Below are positions 14,733 through 22,129 of a stretch of DNA of 64,000 bases, in pieces. Every line of letters starts with the position of its first letter. Position 1 is the first letter of the stretch. The position numbers were made by a program, and so were the translations under genes. The notes under the pieces were generated by a model. It had not been told where the DNA came from. It was given only the letters and a program-made list of their open reading frames with translations, and ran no database searches. The stretch spans positions 1,798,001 to 1,862,000 of the forward strand of contig OZ220731.1 of NCBI GenBank assembly GCA_965116785.1. Reading direction: 5' to 3'. Source of the DNA: Bin87 sp965116785. Its GTDB lineage: Bacteria > Chloroflexota > Dehalococcoidia > Lucifugimonadales > UBA3495.

Positions 14733-14898
14733 GGTGGTCCCTCCGTGTGGTGTGGTGCATTTGGCCGGTATCCTAGCACACCGTCCATCGGCGGGTAAGG
14801 CGGTATCACGAGAGGCGGCGCACCTGTGGCCGGCCGCTGTGATACACTGCGCGCCATCGGATTGGCAACGAATAACGCATGTGCACGCGGGCTGAACG

Positions 14899-15339
14899 AT
14901 GAAAATTGCTATTGGTTCCGATCACGCCGGATTTGAATACAAAGGCAAGCTGCTGGCGCTCTTGGCGTACCTTGGCCACGAGGCGATCGACTACGGGGCG
15001 TATTCAGAAGAGTCCAGCGACTACCCGAAATGGATCCGGCCGGTCGCGGAGGCCGTGGCCCGAGGGGAAGCGGACCGCGGGATAGTCCTGGGCGGCTCCG
15101 GCAACGGCGAGGCTATCGTCGCCAACCGGGTGCCCGGCGTGCGCTGCACGCTATGTTGGAATGCTGAGTCGGCGCGTTACGGCCGTGAACACAACGACTC
15201 CAACGTGCTGTCCATGGGACAAAGAATGGTGTCGTGGGAAACCGCTCGCGAGATCGTCGACGTGTGGCTGACCACCGATTTCGAAGGCGGACGGCACCTG
15301 CGGCGGATCAACCAGATCGACAATCCTGAAGCCGATTAG
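14899..15339 (+). CDS. rpiB: Ribose 5-phosphate isomerase B
   Basis: A 146-residue RpiB/LacAB protein: IAIGSDHAGFEYKGKL at the N-terminus, VLGGSGNGEAIVANRVPGV with the phosphate loop, and the family segment CTLCWNAESARYGREHNDSN. It interconverts ribose 5-phosphate and ribulose 5-phosphate in the pentose phosphate pathway. The catalytic cysteine position in RCTLCW is kept. The length is normal. It stands alone, with a terminator hairpin just after the stop. Confidence 0.93.
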   Translation: MKIAIGSDHAGFEYKGKLLALLAYLGHEAIDYGAYSEESSDYPKWIRPVAEAVARGEADRGIVLGGSGNGEAIVANRVPGVRCTLCWNAESARYGREHNDSNVLSMGQRMVSWETAREIVDVWLTTDFEGGRHLRRINQIDNPEAD

Positions 15340-15362
15340 GTAATCGACAAGACCGGATCAAA

Positions 15363-15393
15363 ACGGGGGCGGCCTTACGGTCGCCCCTGTTCT
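15363..15393. terminator. Bidirectional terminator hairpin
   Basis: A GC-rich stem, CGGGGGCGGCC with GGTCGCCCCTG around TTA, using G-U pairs, between convergent rpiB (+) and the nitrile hydratase alpha gene (-). It resembles the GGGGCG hairpins at 31254, 33043 and 34592. Confidence 0.6.
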
Positions 15394-15411
15394 TGTGCAT
15401 ATGGCCCGTTC

Positions 15412-16026
15412 CTACGGAGTCAACGCGCCGGTAACGCCGATCATGCTGTCACGACTGACCAGGCTGGCCAGCTCCTCCTCACTCATGCCGTCGGTTCCGG
15501 AAGGCCGGCGCGGCAGCACCAGATAGCGCATGTCGGCCGTGCTATCCAGCACGGTGACCTGGACGCCATCGGCCAACTCAGTTCCGAACTCGGCCATTAC
15601 GCCCCGCGGGTCGCTGACTGCGCGGGCACGGTAGGCAAGGCTTTTGTACCAGTCCGGCGGGCGGCCCAGCAGCATCCGGGGATAGCAGGAACACAAAGTG
15701 CAGACGACCAGGTTGTGGACATCCTCGGTGTTTTCGACGACCACCAGGTGAGGGGTCTCGGCTGGGATCTCGATCCCCATTTCCGCGAGGGCGGAACGTG
15801 AGTCGGCCAGGAGTCGAGCCTTGAATTCGGAATCAGTCCACGCGCGGGCGACGACGCGAGCGCCATCGGCCGGAGTGCGCCCGTCCATCAGGTTTACCTG
15901 ACGGCGCACCTCATCCGCCGTGAGCAGGCCCTTGTCCTGCAGCAGGGCTTCGATGGCGACGGAGCGCAGGGCCACCTCGCTCATCGGCTCGTCATGGATG
16001 TGGTCGACAACATGTGTGGCGGTCAT
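15412..16026 (-). CDS. nthA: Nitrile hydratase alpha subunit (Co-type motif)
   Basis: A 204-residue alpha subunit. CTLCSC at residues 109-114 is the metal-claw motif whose cysteines are oxidised after translation; Thr at the second position is typical of cobalt rather than iron enzymes. The flanks VVCTLCSCYPRMLLGRPPDW and YRARAVSDPRGVMAEFG also match. Nitrile hydratases convert nitriles to amides; the sister enzyme thiocyanate hydrolase has the same claw. The gene ends a six-gene unit, and the beta subunit is split in two genes 2.6 kb upstream. The start has TTGGAGAG. No P47K-type activator gene is seen. Confidence 0.92.
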   Translation of the reverse strand: MTATHVVDHIHDEPMSEVALRSVAIEALLQDKGLLTADEVRRQVNLMDGRTPADGARVVARAWTDSEFKARLLADSRSALAEMGIEIPAETPHLVVVENTEDVHNLVVCTLCSCYPRMLLGRPPDWYKSLAYRARAVSDPRGVMAEFGTELADGVQVTVLDSTADMRYLVLPRRPSGTDGMSEEELASLVSRDSMIGVTGALTP

Positions 16027-16108
16027 AATTTTCTCTCCAATGTTCTACGGGAACGGTTGTGGATGAGAACCGACTTCGCCGGCGGCGGTCACCTTTCGAA
16101 TCGAGCCT

Positions 16109-17224
16109 CTAGTTGTGACAGCCCCGTGCCTCGATATCCCAGACCGCTTCCACCATTCCGTCGCGTATGCCGATGAAACGATCCCAGCGGCTGACCATGG
16201 CGTCCTGCTGTCCCGGGAGCAGCACGACCTGGTCGCCAACCGCCAGTTCGGCTCCGTCCGCCACCTGGAACACGGTCCGGTCGGTGTCCATATCAACGGC
16301 TTCAACGCCGGGCCGACCTTCCACTCGCGGCAACCCTTTCATGCCCCCGACGGCCCGGGCCCCAGCGTCGCCGATCGCCGTTCCCGGACGCGGCACGCTG
16401 ATGATGGAGGTCAACACCTTGCCAGCCAACTGGAAATCCTCCATGTACTCGTACGAGGTTTCCATCACCAGGTAGGAACCGCCCTGGATTTCGGTAACCT
16501 CGGGCATGTCCCCGGCGATATCGTAGCTCCAGGTTTCGCCCGTCGATACGATTTCAACCGGCAATCCGTCGGCGATCATGGCGTCCCGAAGATCCAGAAC
16601 CGGTTGGATGAGGCGGTGTGCTTCGGTGGCCCGGTCCTCGCGGTCGGAAGAGGGCTCAGACATCATCTGGTGGCTCATCACGCCTTTCAGGGAGAGTCCG
16701 GGCAGCGAATCAATCAGCCGGGCGAGAGCTACGCCGGACTCCACTCCCTGCTCTCCTTCCTGAACGCCGCACCGAAGCAATCCTGTTTCCTGCTCGATCA
16801 CAACACCGACGTTAACGCCCTGGGAGGACGCGGCCTGAGAAAGGTCGCGGGCGTTGGTTTCGTTTTCGCAGGCGACCAGGATCTCGGCCTGGTCCGCCAG
16901 CGCGCAGAGCCGGGCGATCTTCGGTGGTGCGACCACCTCGCTGGTAACGAATACGCTGGGTACGCCACCCTGCACCATCACCTCAGCTTCGGCGACCTTG
17001 GCGGCGCACACACCGCCGATGGTGCCGCCGCGCTGGATCTGCCGCAGGGCGATGGCCGGGCTCTTGTGGTTCTTGCTATGCCCACGCAGTTTGCTGTGGC
17101 GATCTTCGTAGAAGTCGGCGATCACGTCCATGTTGTGATCCAGCGCATCCATGTCCAGGATCAGGCATGGAGTATCCAGGTGCGCGACGGGCGTGCCGGG
17201 TTGGGGGTCATGTGTTTGCGGCAT
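16109..17224 (-). CDS. D-threonine aldolase family PLP protein, metal site altered
   Basis: A 371-residue protein of the alanine-racemase-fold D-threonine aldolase/D-serine dehydratase family. The PLP lysine is present as K51 in RGHSKNHK. At the C-terminus the family metal pair (His-x-Cys or His-x-Asp after a proline) reads PGQQD, so the histidine is replaced by Gln339 while Asp341 remains. Either metal binding changed or the enzyme does different chemistry. The start has CGGAGGT. It lies between a second paralogue and the nitrile hydratase alpha gene. Confidence 0.85.
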   Translation of the reverse strand: MPQTHDPQPGTPVAHLDTPCLILDMDALDHNMDVIADFYEDRHSKLRGHSKNHKSPAIALRQIQRGGTIGGVCAAKVAEAEVMVQGGVPSVFVTSEVVAPPKIARLCALADQAEILVACENETNARDLSQAASSQGVNVGVVIEQETGLLRCGVQEGEQGVESGVALARLIDSLPGLSLKGVMSHQMMSEPSSDREDRATEAHRLIQPVLDLRDAMIADGLPVEIVSTGETWSYDIAGDMPEVTEIQGGSYLVMETSYEYMEDFQLAGKVLTSIISVPRPGTAIGDAGARAVGGMKGLPRVEGRPGVEAVDMDTDRTVFQVADGAELAVGDQVVLLPGQQDAMVSRWDRFIGIRDGMVEAVWDIEARGCHN

Positions 17225-17302
17225 GGACGTACCTCCGAGGTTCCTGCATATCTGATTGAAATACGGGGTGATTACCCACCGGGCGGCTGCAACAGCCCGA
17301 AA

Positions 17303-18451
17303 CTATCCCAGTTGTCCCCGGCCGGCAACGCGCCAGTACCCCACCAGCCTGCCGTCCCGCACGGCGCGGATGTAGTCATACTGGTTGACACAGAGGGCGA
17401 GGTTGTATGGAACCAGATTGACCTTGTCATTGGGCATCAACTGCTCGGTGGCCGGGCCCTCCAGGTCCAGGATACCGTGCTCCGCGCTGAACCGGGTAGC
17501 GACGGCGCCCTCGAACTCCTCCAGAACGGGCACACCGAAATCGGGCCCGGTGGTCTTGTGCCCGGCGTCCACAACTGCCCGACCCGCCACGGGGTGGCCG
17601 ATAACCGTAGCCAGGATCCTGGCCGCCGGCTGCAACTCCGGGCGAATTCGCAACGTCTCCATGTCCATCAGAGGGTACACGCCGGCCTGAACCTCGGTGA
17701 TACCGGACAATTGGGAGACCGCATCGTAGTTGTAGGTGCTGCCGGCGCTTACCGTCGCAACCTCAATGCCGGCTTGTTCCAGTTCGCTCCGCGCGTCCAG
17801 GACCGGCTGCAACCGACGACGGGTCTCAGCCTCCAGTTCAGCGCGGTCCGCTATGGGCAACGGGCCCTCGTAGGTCATTATCCCCTGTAGGGATAATCCG
17901 GGCGCGTCGGTTACCGTTCGCGCCAGTCCAACCGCGGCCTGCACGGACGCGACACCGCCAAACCCGTATCCGGCATCCATGTCCACCAACACGCCCAGGT
18001 TGACGCCGGCGGCCTGCGCAGCCTCGGCCAAGTCCTGGACGTTGCGTGGGTTGTCCACGGCTACGCCCATCGTGACACGGCCGGCCAGGGCGGCCAGTCG
18101 GTTGATCTTGGCGGGGGTGATCACGCGGCCCGCTATCAGTATGTCGCCGATTGGGCGGTAGGACGACGCGGCTGCACCATCGGCGGAGGCATCGGCAAAT
18201 GCCTCGGCTTCCGAAAGGGAGCCAACGGCTATCCCGCCGGCGTTGCCCGCGGCTGACAGCTGGAACTGAGCGATTTCAGGGCAACCGTGACAGGAAACGT
18301 GAGGGCGAACTGCAAGCCGTCCGGCCCCAGAACCAACAGCGTTGTGCAGGACCGCGATGTTCTGCTCCATTATTCCCAGGTCAACCACCAGGGCCGGCGT
18401 ATCCAGTTCCTCTGCGGGGGAGCCAATCGGCTGAAATATCGGTCGCTCCAC
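17303..18451 (-). CDS. D-threonine aldolase-fold paralogue lacking the PLP lysine
   Basis: A 382-residue protein clearly related to its neighbour (LDTPALVVDLGIMEQNIAVL, GVNLGVLVDMDAGYGFGG, VSAGSTYNYDAV). Where the family has RPH-x-K-x-H-K this protein reads RPHVSCHGC (residues 49-57), so the Schiff-base lysine is Ser53. The C-terminal metal motif is also gone (PYNLALC). It therefore cannot work as a normal PLP aldolase or racemase. It may be a structural partner of the neighbouring paralogue or a new activity; the frame is intact and well conserved in pattern. Start is GTG, with GAGAGG 10 bases upstream. Confidence 0.8.
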   Translation of the reverse strand: MERPIFQPIGSPAEELDTPALVVDLGIMEQNIAVLHNAVGSGAGRLAVRPHVSCHGCPEIAQFQLSAAGNAGGIAVGSLSEAEAFADASADGAAASSYRPIGDILIAGRVITPAKINRLAALAGRVTMGVAVDNPRNVQDLAEAAQAAGVNLGVLVDMDAGYGFGGVASVQAAVGLARTVTDAPGLSLQGIMTYEGPLPIADRAELEAETRRRLQPVLDARSELEQAGIEVATVSAGSTYNYDAVSQLSGITEVQAGVYPLMDMETLRIRPELQPAARILATVIGHPVAGRAVVDAGHKTTGPDFGVPVLEEFEGAVATRFSAEHGILDLEGPATEQLMPNDKVNLVPYNLALCVNQYDYIRAVRDGRLVGYWRVAGRGQLG

Positions 18452-18486
18452 TGTTCATGTACCTCTCAATTGCGGCGGTGCCAGGG

Positions 18487-18495
18487 AAGATAGCA
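18487..18495 (-). promoter_or_regulatory. Possible internal extended -10 promoter
   Basis: TGCTATCTT on the minus strand in the 165-base gap before the lysine-less aldolase paralogue. It would give a short leader to the GTG at 18451 and let the last three genes of the cluster be expressed separately. Confidence 0.35.
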
Positions 18496-18616
18496 CAAAT
18501 GGCGGCGCGGGCTTTTGAAGCATTTCCCTACGCCGCAACTGGTGCATAGCCGGGTTGCTCCAGGCGGGCTTTTCGAGGAAAGAACTCTGAGGATGCCAGG
18601 TCCACTCGTGCGCCAA

Positions 18617-18916
18617 TCAGGCGGGTTCCAGCCAGTGCTGGTAAACGTCGACAAGCAAGGTGTCTGCAGGATCGCCCGCGTAGTCCGGCCAGAGGTCCGT
18701 CTGCTGCAGACGCACGCGGTAGAGGGGTTGGCGGGGCAGGCCATCACCACCGTGGGCCAGGGATTCCGGATTAGCATAGACACCACAAAGCGCGTCGACG
18801 GTGCCGGTATGTCCCTGTATGTAGGCAGGCGTGCGGAAGTGGTGCGCCGGATAACCGACACGCACGCGGACCGGAGTACCGTCAGGATAGATCACGGGTT
18901 CGGCGGCGGTTGTCAT
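18617..18916 (-). CDS. Nitrile hydratase beta subunit, C-terminal (SH3-like) part
   Basis: This 99-residue protein equals the C-terminal barrel of a normal beta subunit: PVRVRVGYPAHHFRTPAYIQ, GHTGTVDAL, AHGG, QPLYRVRLQQTDLWP and the end TLLVDVYQHWLEPA. In thiocyanate hydrolase and the toyocamycin nitrile hydratase the beta chain is likewise two polypeptides, so this is a three-subunit type. The ATG shares one base with the stop of the preceding half (TGATG), so the two are translationally coupled. The longer open frame to 19015 would overlap the partner and is rejected. Confidence 0.88.
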   Translation of the reverse strand: MTTAAEPVIYPDGTPVRVRVGYPAHHFRTPAYIQGHTGTVDALCGVYANPESLAHGGDGLPRQPLYRVRLQQTDLWPDYAGDPADTLLVDVYQHWLEPA

Positions 18917-19236
18917 CAGAGTCCCCGCGCGCGCAGCTCGGCGGCTTTGGCGTCGATTTCCTCTGCGGTGAGGATGCCTTTTTCGATCAGCAGAATCTCC
19001 AACGCGGCCGTCCACTTTTCGTAATATGAGAGCGATTCGTAGCGTTCAGAGGGAAGGCTTTCGATGGCGCGGCGCATTTCGTCTGTGGTTCTTATGCCCT
19101 GCTGGCCGAGCACCTGGTGCACCGCGTCAACCCGCCGTTCCCAATCGCTGTATTCGTGCTCGGAGCGATCGATGGGCGTCTCGTCGGGCCAACCGCCGCG
19201 GTCGTGGGCCGAGGGCCCGGGGTTGCTGCTGGCCAT
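18916..19236 (-). CDS. Nitrile hydratase beta subunit, N-terminal (helical) part
   Basis: This 106-residue protein equals the helical N-terminal half of a beta subunit: HDRGGWPDE, WERRVDAVHQVLGQQGIRTT, DEMRRAIESLPSERYESLSY, YEKWTAALEILLIEKGILT. It could also be confused with the NHase accessory protein family, but the SYYEKW and EKGILT segments are those of the beta chain. The ATG at 19236 has AAGGGAGC upstream and begins two bases after the deacetylase stop, so the three genes form one unit. Confidence 0.88.
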   Translation of the reverse strand: MASSNPGPSAHDRGGWPDETPIDRSEHEYSDWERRVDAVHQVLGQQGIRTTDEMRRAIESLPSERYESLSYYEKWTAALEILLIEKGILTAEEIDAKAAELRARGL

Positions 19237-19238
19237 GG

Positions 19239-20057
19239 CTATGCTCCCTTTTCCCACATCGTGGCCACGTCCACCGAGCGCATGAAGCGAACGCCGGGGA
19301 AGGTCTTGATGTACTCAATCAAGCGCTCCAGCATGAGCAGCCGGCCGGGGCGCCCGATGTACTGCGGATGCATGGTGAGGTTGAAGCACCGACCATAGCG
19401 ATAGATGCCGCGGAATTCCGCTGCCCAGCTATCGAAAACCTCGTCGGGATTCCGCATCGGCCCCAAACGGTTTGCGGAAGGCGCGTAGGCGAAGTGCGGG
19501 GCATCGTCGAGCAGCCAATGGATCGGCAACTCCACCAGATTGCGCGGCGGGTCTCCACCCTGAACGAAGTACGGCGCGTCGTCGCCCATCAGGCTGCTGT
19601 CGTACTGGAAGTTATGCTTGGCAAGCAGGTCCAGCGAGACCGGACTCAGTTCCCAGCTTGGCGAACGGTAGCCGACCGGCGCCTCGCCGGTGAGTTCGCC
19701 CAGGATGCTGATGCCCTTGACCAGCACCTCTTCTTCTTTGTCCGGCGTCATTGTCGCCGGGGGTTCGTGGATGTAGCCGTGGTGCGCCACTTCGTGCCCG
19801 CGACCGGCGATTTCGCGCACCAGGTCGGGATGCGTTTCGGCGACGTAGCCAGGGATGTAGAAACTGCCCGCGATGCTTTGAGCGTCCAGCATGTCGAGGA
19901 TACGCGGTGTGGCCACGCTCGGGCCGTATTCCGCCATGGACAGCAGGCTGGGGTAATTGATGAAATCGGGGTTTCGATTGAGCCAGGAGGTGATGCCGTC
20001 CACGTCGAAGGTGATGAGGGCAACACAGCTGATGTCGTCGGGCCAGATACCGGACAT
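19239..20057 (-). CDS. Polysaccharide deacetylase-family hydrolase (PuuE/imidase-like)
   Basis: A 272-residue NodB-type barrel: ALITFDVDGITSWL with the acidic motif, GRGHEVAHHGYIHEPP with the metal histidines, and GYRSPSWELSP. There is no signal peptide. The sequence looks like the cytoplasmic branch (allantoinase PuuE, cyclic imidase, HpPgdA) rather than secreted chitin or xylan deacetylases. A C-N hydrolase of small cyclic amides or imides would fit the nitrile hydratase genes two bases downstream, as both would process organic nitrogen. That link is inferred from gene order. Confidence 0.83.
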   Translation of the reverse strand: MSGIWPDDISCVALITFDVDGITSWLNRNPDFINYPSLLSMAEYGPSVATPRILDMLDAQSIAGSFYIPGYVAETHPDLVREIAGRGHEVAHHGYIHEPPATMTPDKEEEVLVKGISILGELTGEAPVGYRSPSWELSPVSLDLLAKHNFQYDSSLMGDDAPYFVQGGDPPRNLVELPIHWLLDDAPHFAYAPSANRLGPMRNPDEVFDSWAAEFRGIYRYGRCFNLTMHPQYIGRPGRLLMLERLIEYIKTFPGVRFMRSVDVATMWEKGA

Positions 20058-20127
20058 TGCTTTCCTCCTGTGAACCTGGTGTGCCTTCGCGACCGCCCGT
20101 CAGGGACGGCGGCGGACAACAGTTGGG

Positions 20128-21408
20128 CTACTGGGACGGGATGACGTCGAAACCGGTGTAGGGGCGAATAACCTCGGGGATCACCACCGACCCGTCGGGC
20201 TGCTGGTTGTTTTCCAGGATGGCGATGATTACCCGCGGCAGCGCAAGGCCCGATCCGTTCAGCGTGTGAACGAATCTCGGCCGTTCTCCGACGCCGGGCC
20301 GGTAACGCACGTTGGCGCGCCGGGCCTGGAAGTCCGTGCAGTTGGAGCAGGAGGAAACTTCCAGCCACTCCTGCGATCCGGCGGCCCACACCTCGATGTC
20401 ATAGGACTTGGCTGACGGGAACGAGATGTCTCCGGCGCACAGCTGGAGGATACGGTAGGGCAGGTTGAGACGCTGGCACACGGCCTCGGCATTTGCCAGC
20501 AGGGCTTCCAACTCGTCGAACGAGGTTTCCGGTTCGACGAACTTGTACATCTCCACCTTGTTGAACTGGTGAACGCGCTTGATGCCGCGGGTGTCGCGTC
20601 CCGCTGCCGCCTTTTCGCGGCGGAAGCACGGGGTGTGCGCCACGTAATACAGGGGCAGATCATCGGAGGTGAGGATTTCATCCCGATGCAGGTTGGTGAC
20701 GGGCACCTCCGCGGTGGGGATGAGCCAGAGGTCGTCCTCGTCGTCGTGGTAGAGGTTGTCGGCGAATAGCGGCAGGTTGCCTGAGCCTTCCATGATTTCG
20801 CGGCGCACCAGGATGGGCAGCGCGACTTCCGTGTAGCCGTGCTCGCCGCTGTGCAGGTCCAGCATCCAGGATATGATGGCCCGCTCCAGGCGCGCGCCGT
20901 AGCCGTTCAGCGTGTAGAACCGACTCCCCGAGAGCTTGACGCCGCGCTGGAAATCGATGATGCCCAGGTTTTCCGCAAGGTCCCAGTGGGGCTGGGCCTC
21001 GAAGTCCAGGTTGGCCGGTTCTCCCCAGTGGCGCAGCACCAGGTTGGCAGTCTCGTCGATACCCTCGGGCGTGCTGCCGTGCGGGAGATTGGGCAACGCC
21101 AGCATGGCGTCGTTGATACGGCCGTCCAGATCGCGGACGAGGTCTTCGAGTTCGCTGATGCGGCGGCCGACGTCGCGCATCTCCGCCACGATGCTCTCGT
21201 CAGGCTGGCCGCCCTGCGAGCGAGCCTGTCCGATTTCACGGGACACCGTATTGCGGCGCGAACGAAGTTCGTCGCCGTCGGTAATCGCGCTCCGCCTCTG
21301 GGCGTCCATGGCCAGGATCTCGTCGAGGCAGTCCTCGTCCTCCGCGCGCCTGATGAGGGCGGCACGGACCGCGTCAGTATCGCTACGAATTTGTTCGAGG
21401 GAGAGCAT
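20128..21408 (-). CDS. serS: Serine--tRNA ligase
   Basis: A 426-residue class II synthetase. An N-terminal coiled-coil arm covers about residues 30-105 (rich in Arg/Glu, SELEDLVRDLDGRINDAM), followed by the catalytic core with motif 2 (TPCFRREKAAAGRDTRGIKR) and motif 3 (NGSGLALPRVIIAILENNQ). Length and order are normal. It charges tRNA-Ser and gives the precursor for selenocysteinyl-tRNA. It lies 11 bases after the Uma2 gene and likely belongs to the lysS transcript. No T-box is seen upstream. Confidence 0.96.
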   Translation of the reverse strand: MLSLEQIRSDTDAVRAALIRRAEDEDCLDEILAMDAQRRSAITDGDELRSRRNTVSREIGQARSQGGQPDESIVAEMRDVGRRISELEDLVRDLDGRINDAMLALPNLPHGSTPEGIDETANLVLRHWGEPANLDFEAQPHWDLAENLGIIDFQRGVKLSGSRFYTLNGYGARLERAIISWMLDLHSGEHGYTEVALPILVRREIMEGSGNLPLFADNLYHDDEDDLWLIPTAEVPVTNLHRDEILTSDDLPLYYVAHTPCFRREKAAAGRDTRGIKRVHQFNKVEMYKFVEPETSFDELEALLANAEAVCQRLNLPYRILQLCAGDISFPSAKSYDIEVWAAGSQEWLEVSSCSNCTDFQARRANVRYRPGVGERPRFVHTLNGSGLALPRVIIAILENNQQPDGSVVIPEVIRPYTGFDVIPSQ

Positions 21409-21419
21409 ACGTGGTCCAA

Positions 21420-22124
21420 CTACGCCAACTCGAAGATCAGTTCCCGAACGGCAAACGTGAATCCGGGCAAAACGTCCTCGCCGTCGAGCGTTTCAGGATC
21501 ATCCAGAAGCTCAGGTTCAGCCACGCCGGCGCGGTAAATGCGGACGGTACGTTCGAGAGGATCAATGAGCCAGCCCAGCTGCGCCCCATTGTCCATGTAC
21601 TCCTGCATCTTGGCGAGCAGGTCGGTCAGATCTGAAGGGCGCGATTGTGAAGTGGAGCGGATTTCTACCACAAAGTCGGGGCAATAGGGCCGGGCGCGTG
21701 GTGATTCGGCGGGCCGGGGACGAACATTGGCCGCCGCGGTCCAGGCGGCATCGGGGCTGCGGATGGCTCCATTAGCGAGGCGGTAAGCGCTGGTAGGCCC
21801 GGTCGCCATGCCTGGACGCCCTGCTGCGGTGTTCCAGGCGTACAACACCCCGAAGGATTCTCCCTCGTGTTCATCAGATGGCGGGTAAGTGGGCGGCATC
21901 AGTTCCAGCTCCCCCTTGGCGTTGAGTTCGATCCGATAGGGCGAAGCGTGGTTTGCCAGCGTCAAATCCACAAACCACTCTTCGCAGGTATCGGCGCCGG
22001 CGGCTATCACAGCATCAGGCAGCCGCAGTTTGATGGGAAACAGTTCGAGCAAATCGGAGGCATCAGAAGCGGGCTTCGGCAATCGTTGCGTGTCCGTTCT
22101 GATTTCGCGGGCTGCCGTAGTCAT
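21420..22124 (-). CDS. Uma2 family (DUF820) putative endonuclease
   Basis: A 234-residue PD-(D/E)xK-fold protein. LELMPPTYPPSDEHEGESFG, the acidic YCPDFVVEIRSTSQS active-site strand, and the late MQEYMDNGAQLGWLIDPLERT are family marks. Uma2 proteins are common in Cyanobacteria and Chloroflexota and their role is unclear. An ATG at 22124 is chosen; a GTG at 22133 would overlap the lysS stop (GTGA) and is equally possible. It sits between lysS and serS in one minus-strand run. Confidence 0.85.
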   Translation of the reverse strand: MTTAAREIRTDTQRLPKPASDASDLLELFPIKLRLPDAVIAAGADTCEEWFVDLTLANHASPYRIELNAKGELELMPPTYPPSDEHEGESFGVLYAWNTAAGRPGMATGPTSAYRLANGAIRSPDAAWTAAANVRPRPAESPRARPYCPDFVVEIRSTSQSRPSDLTDLLAKMQEYMDNGAQLGWLIDPLERTVRIYRAGVAEPELLDDPETLDGEDVLPGFTFAVRELIFELA

Positions 22125-22129
22125 ACTGA

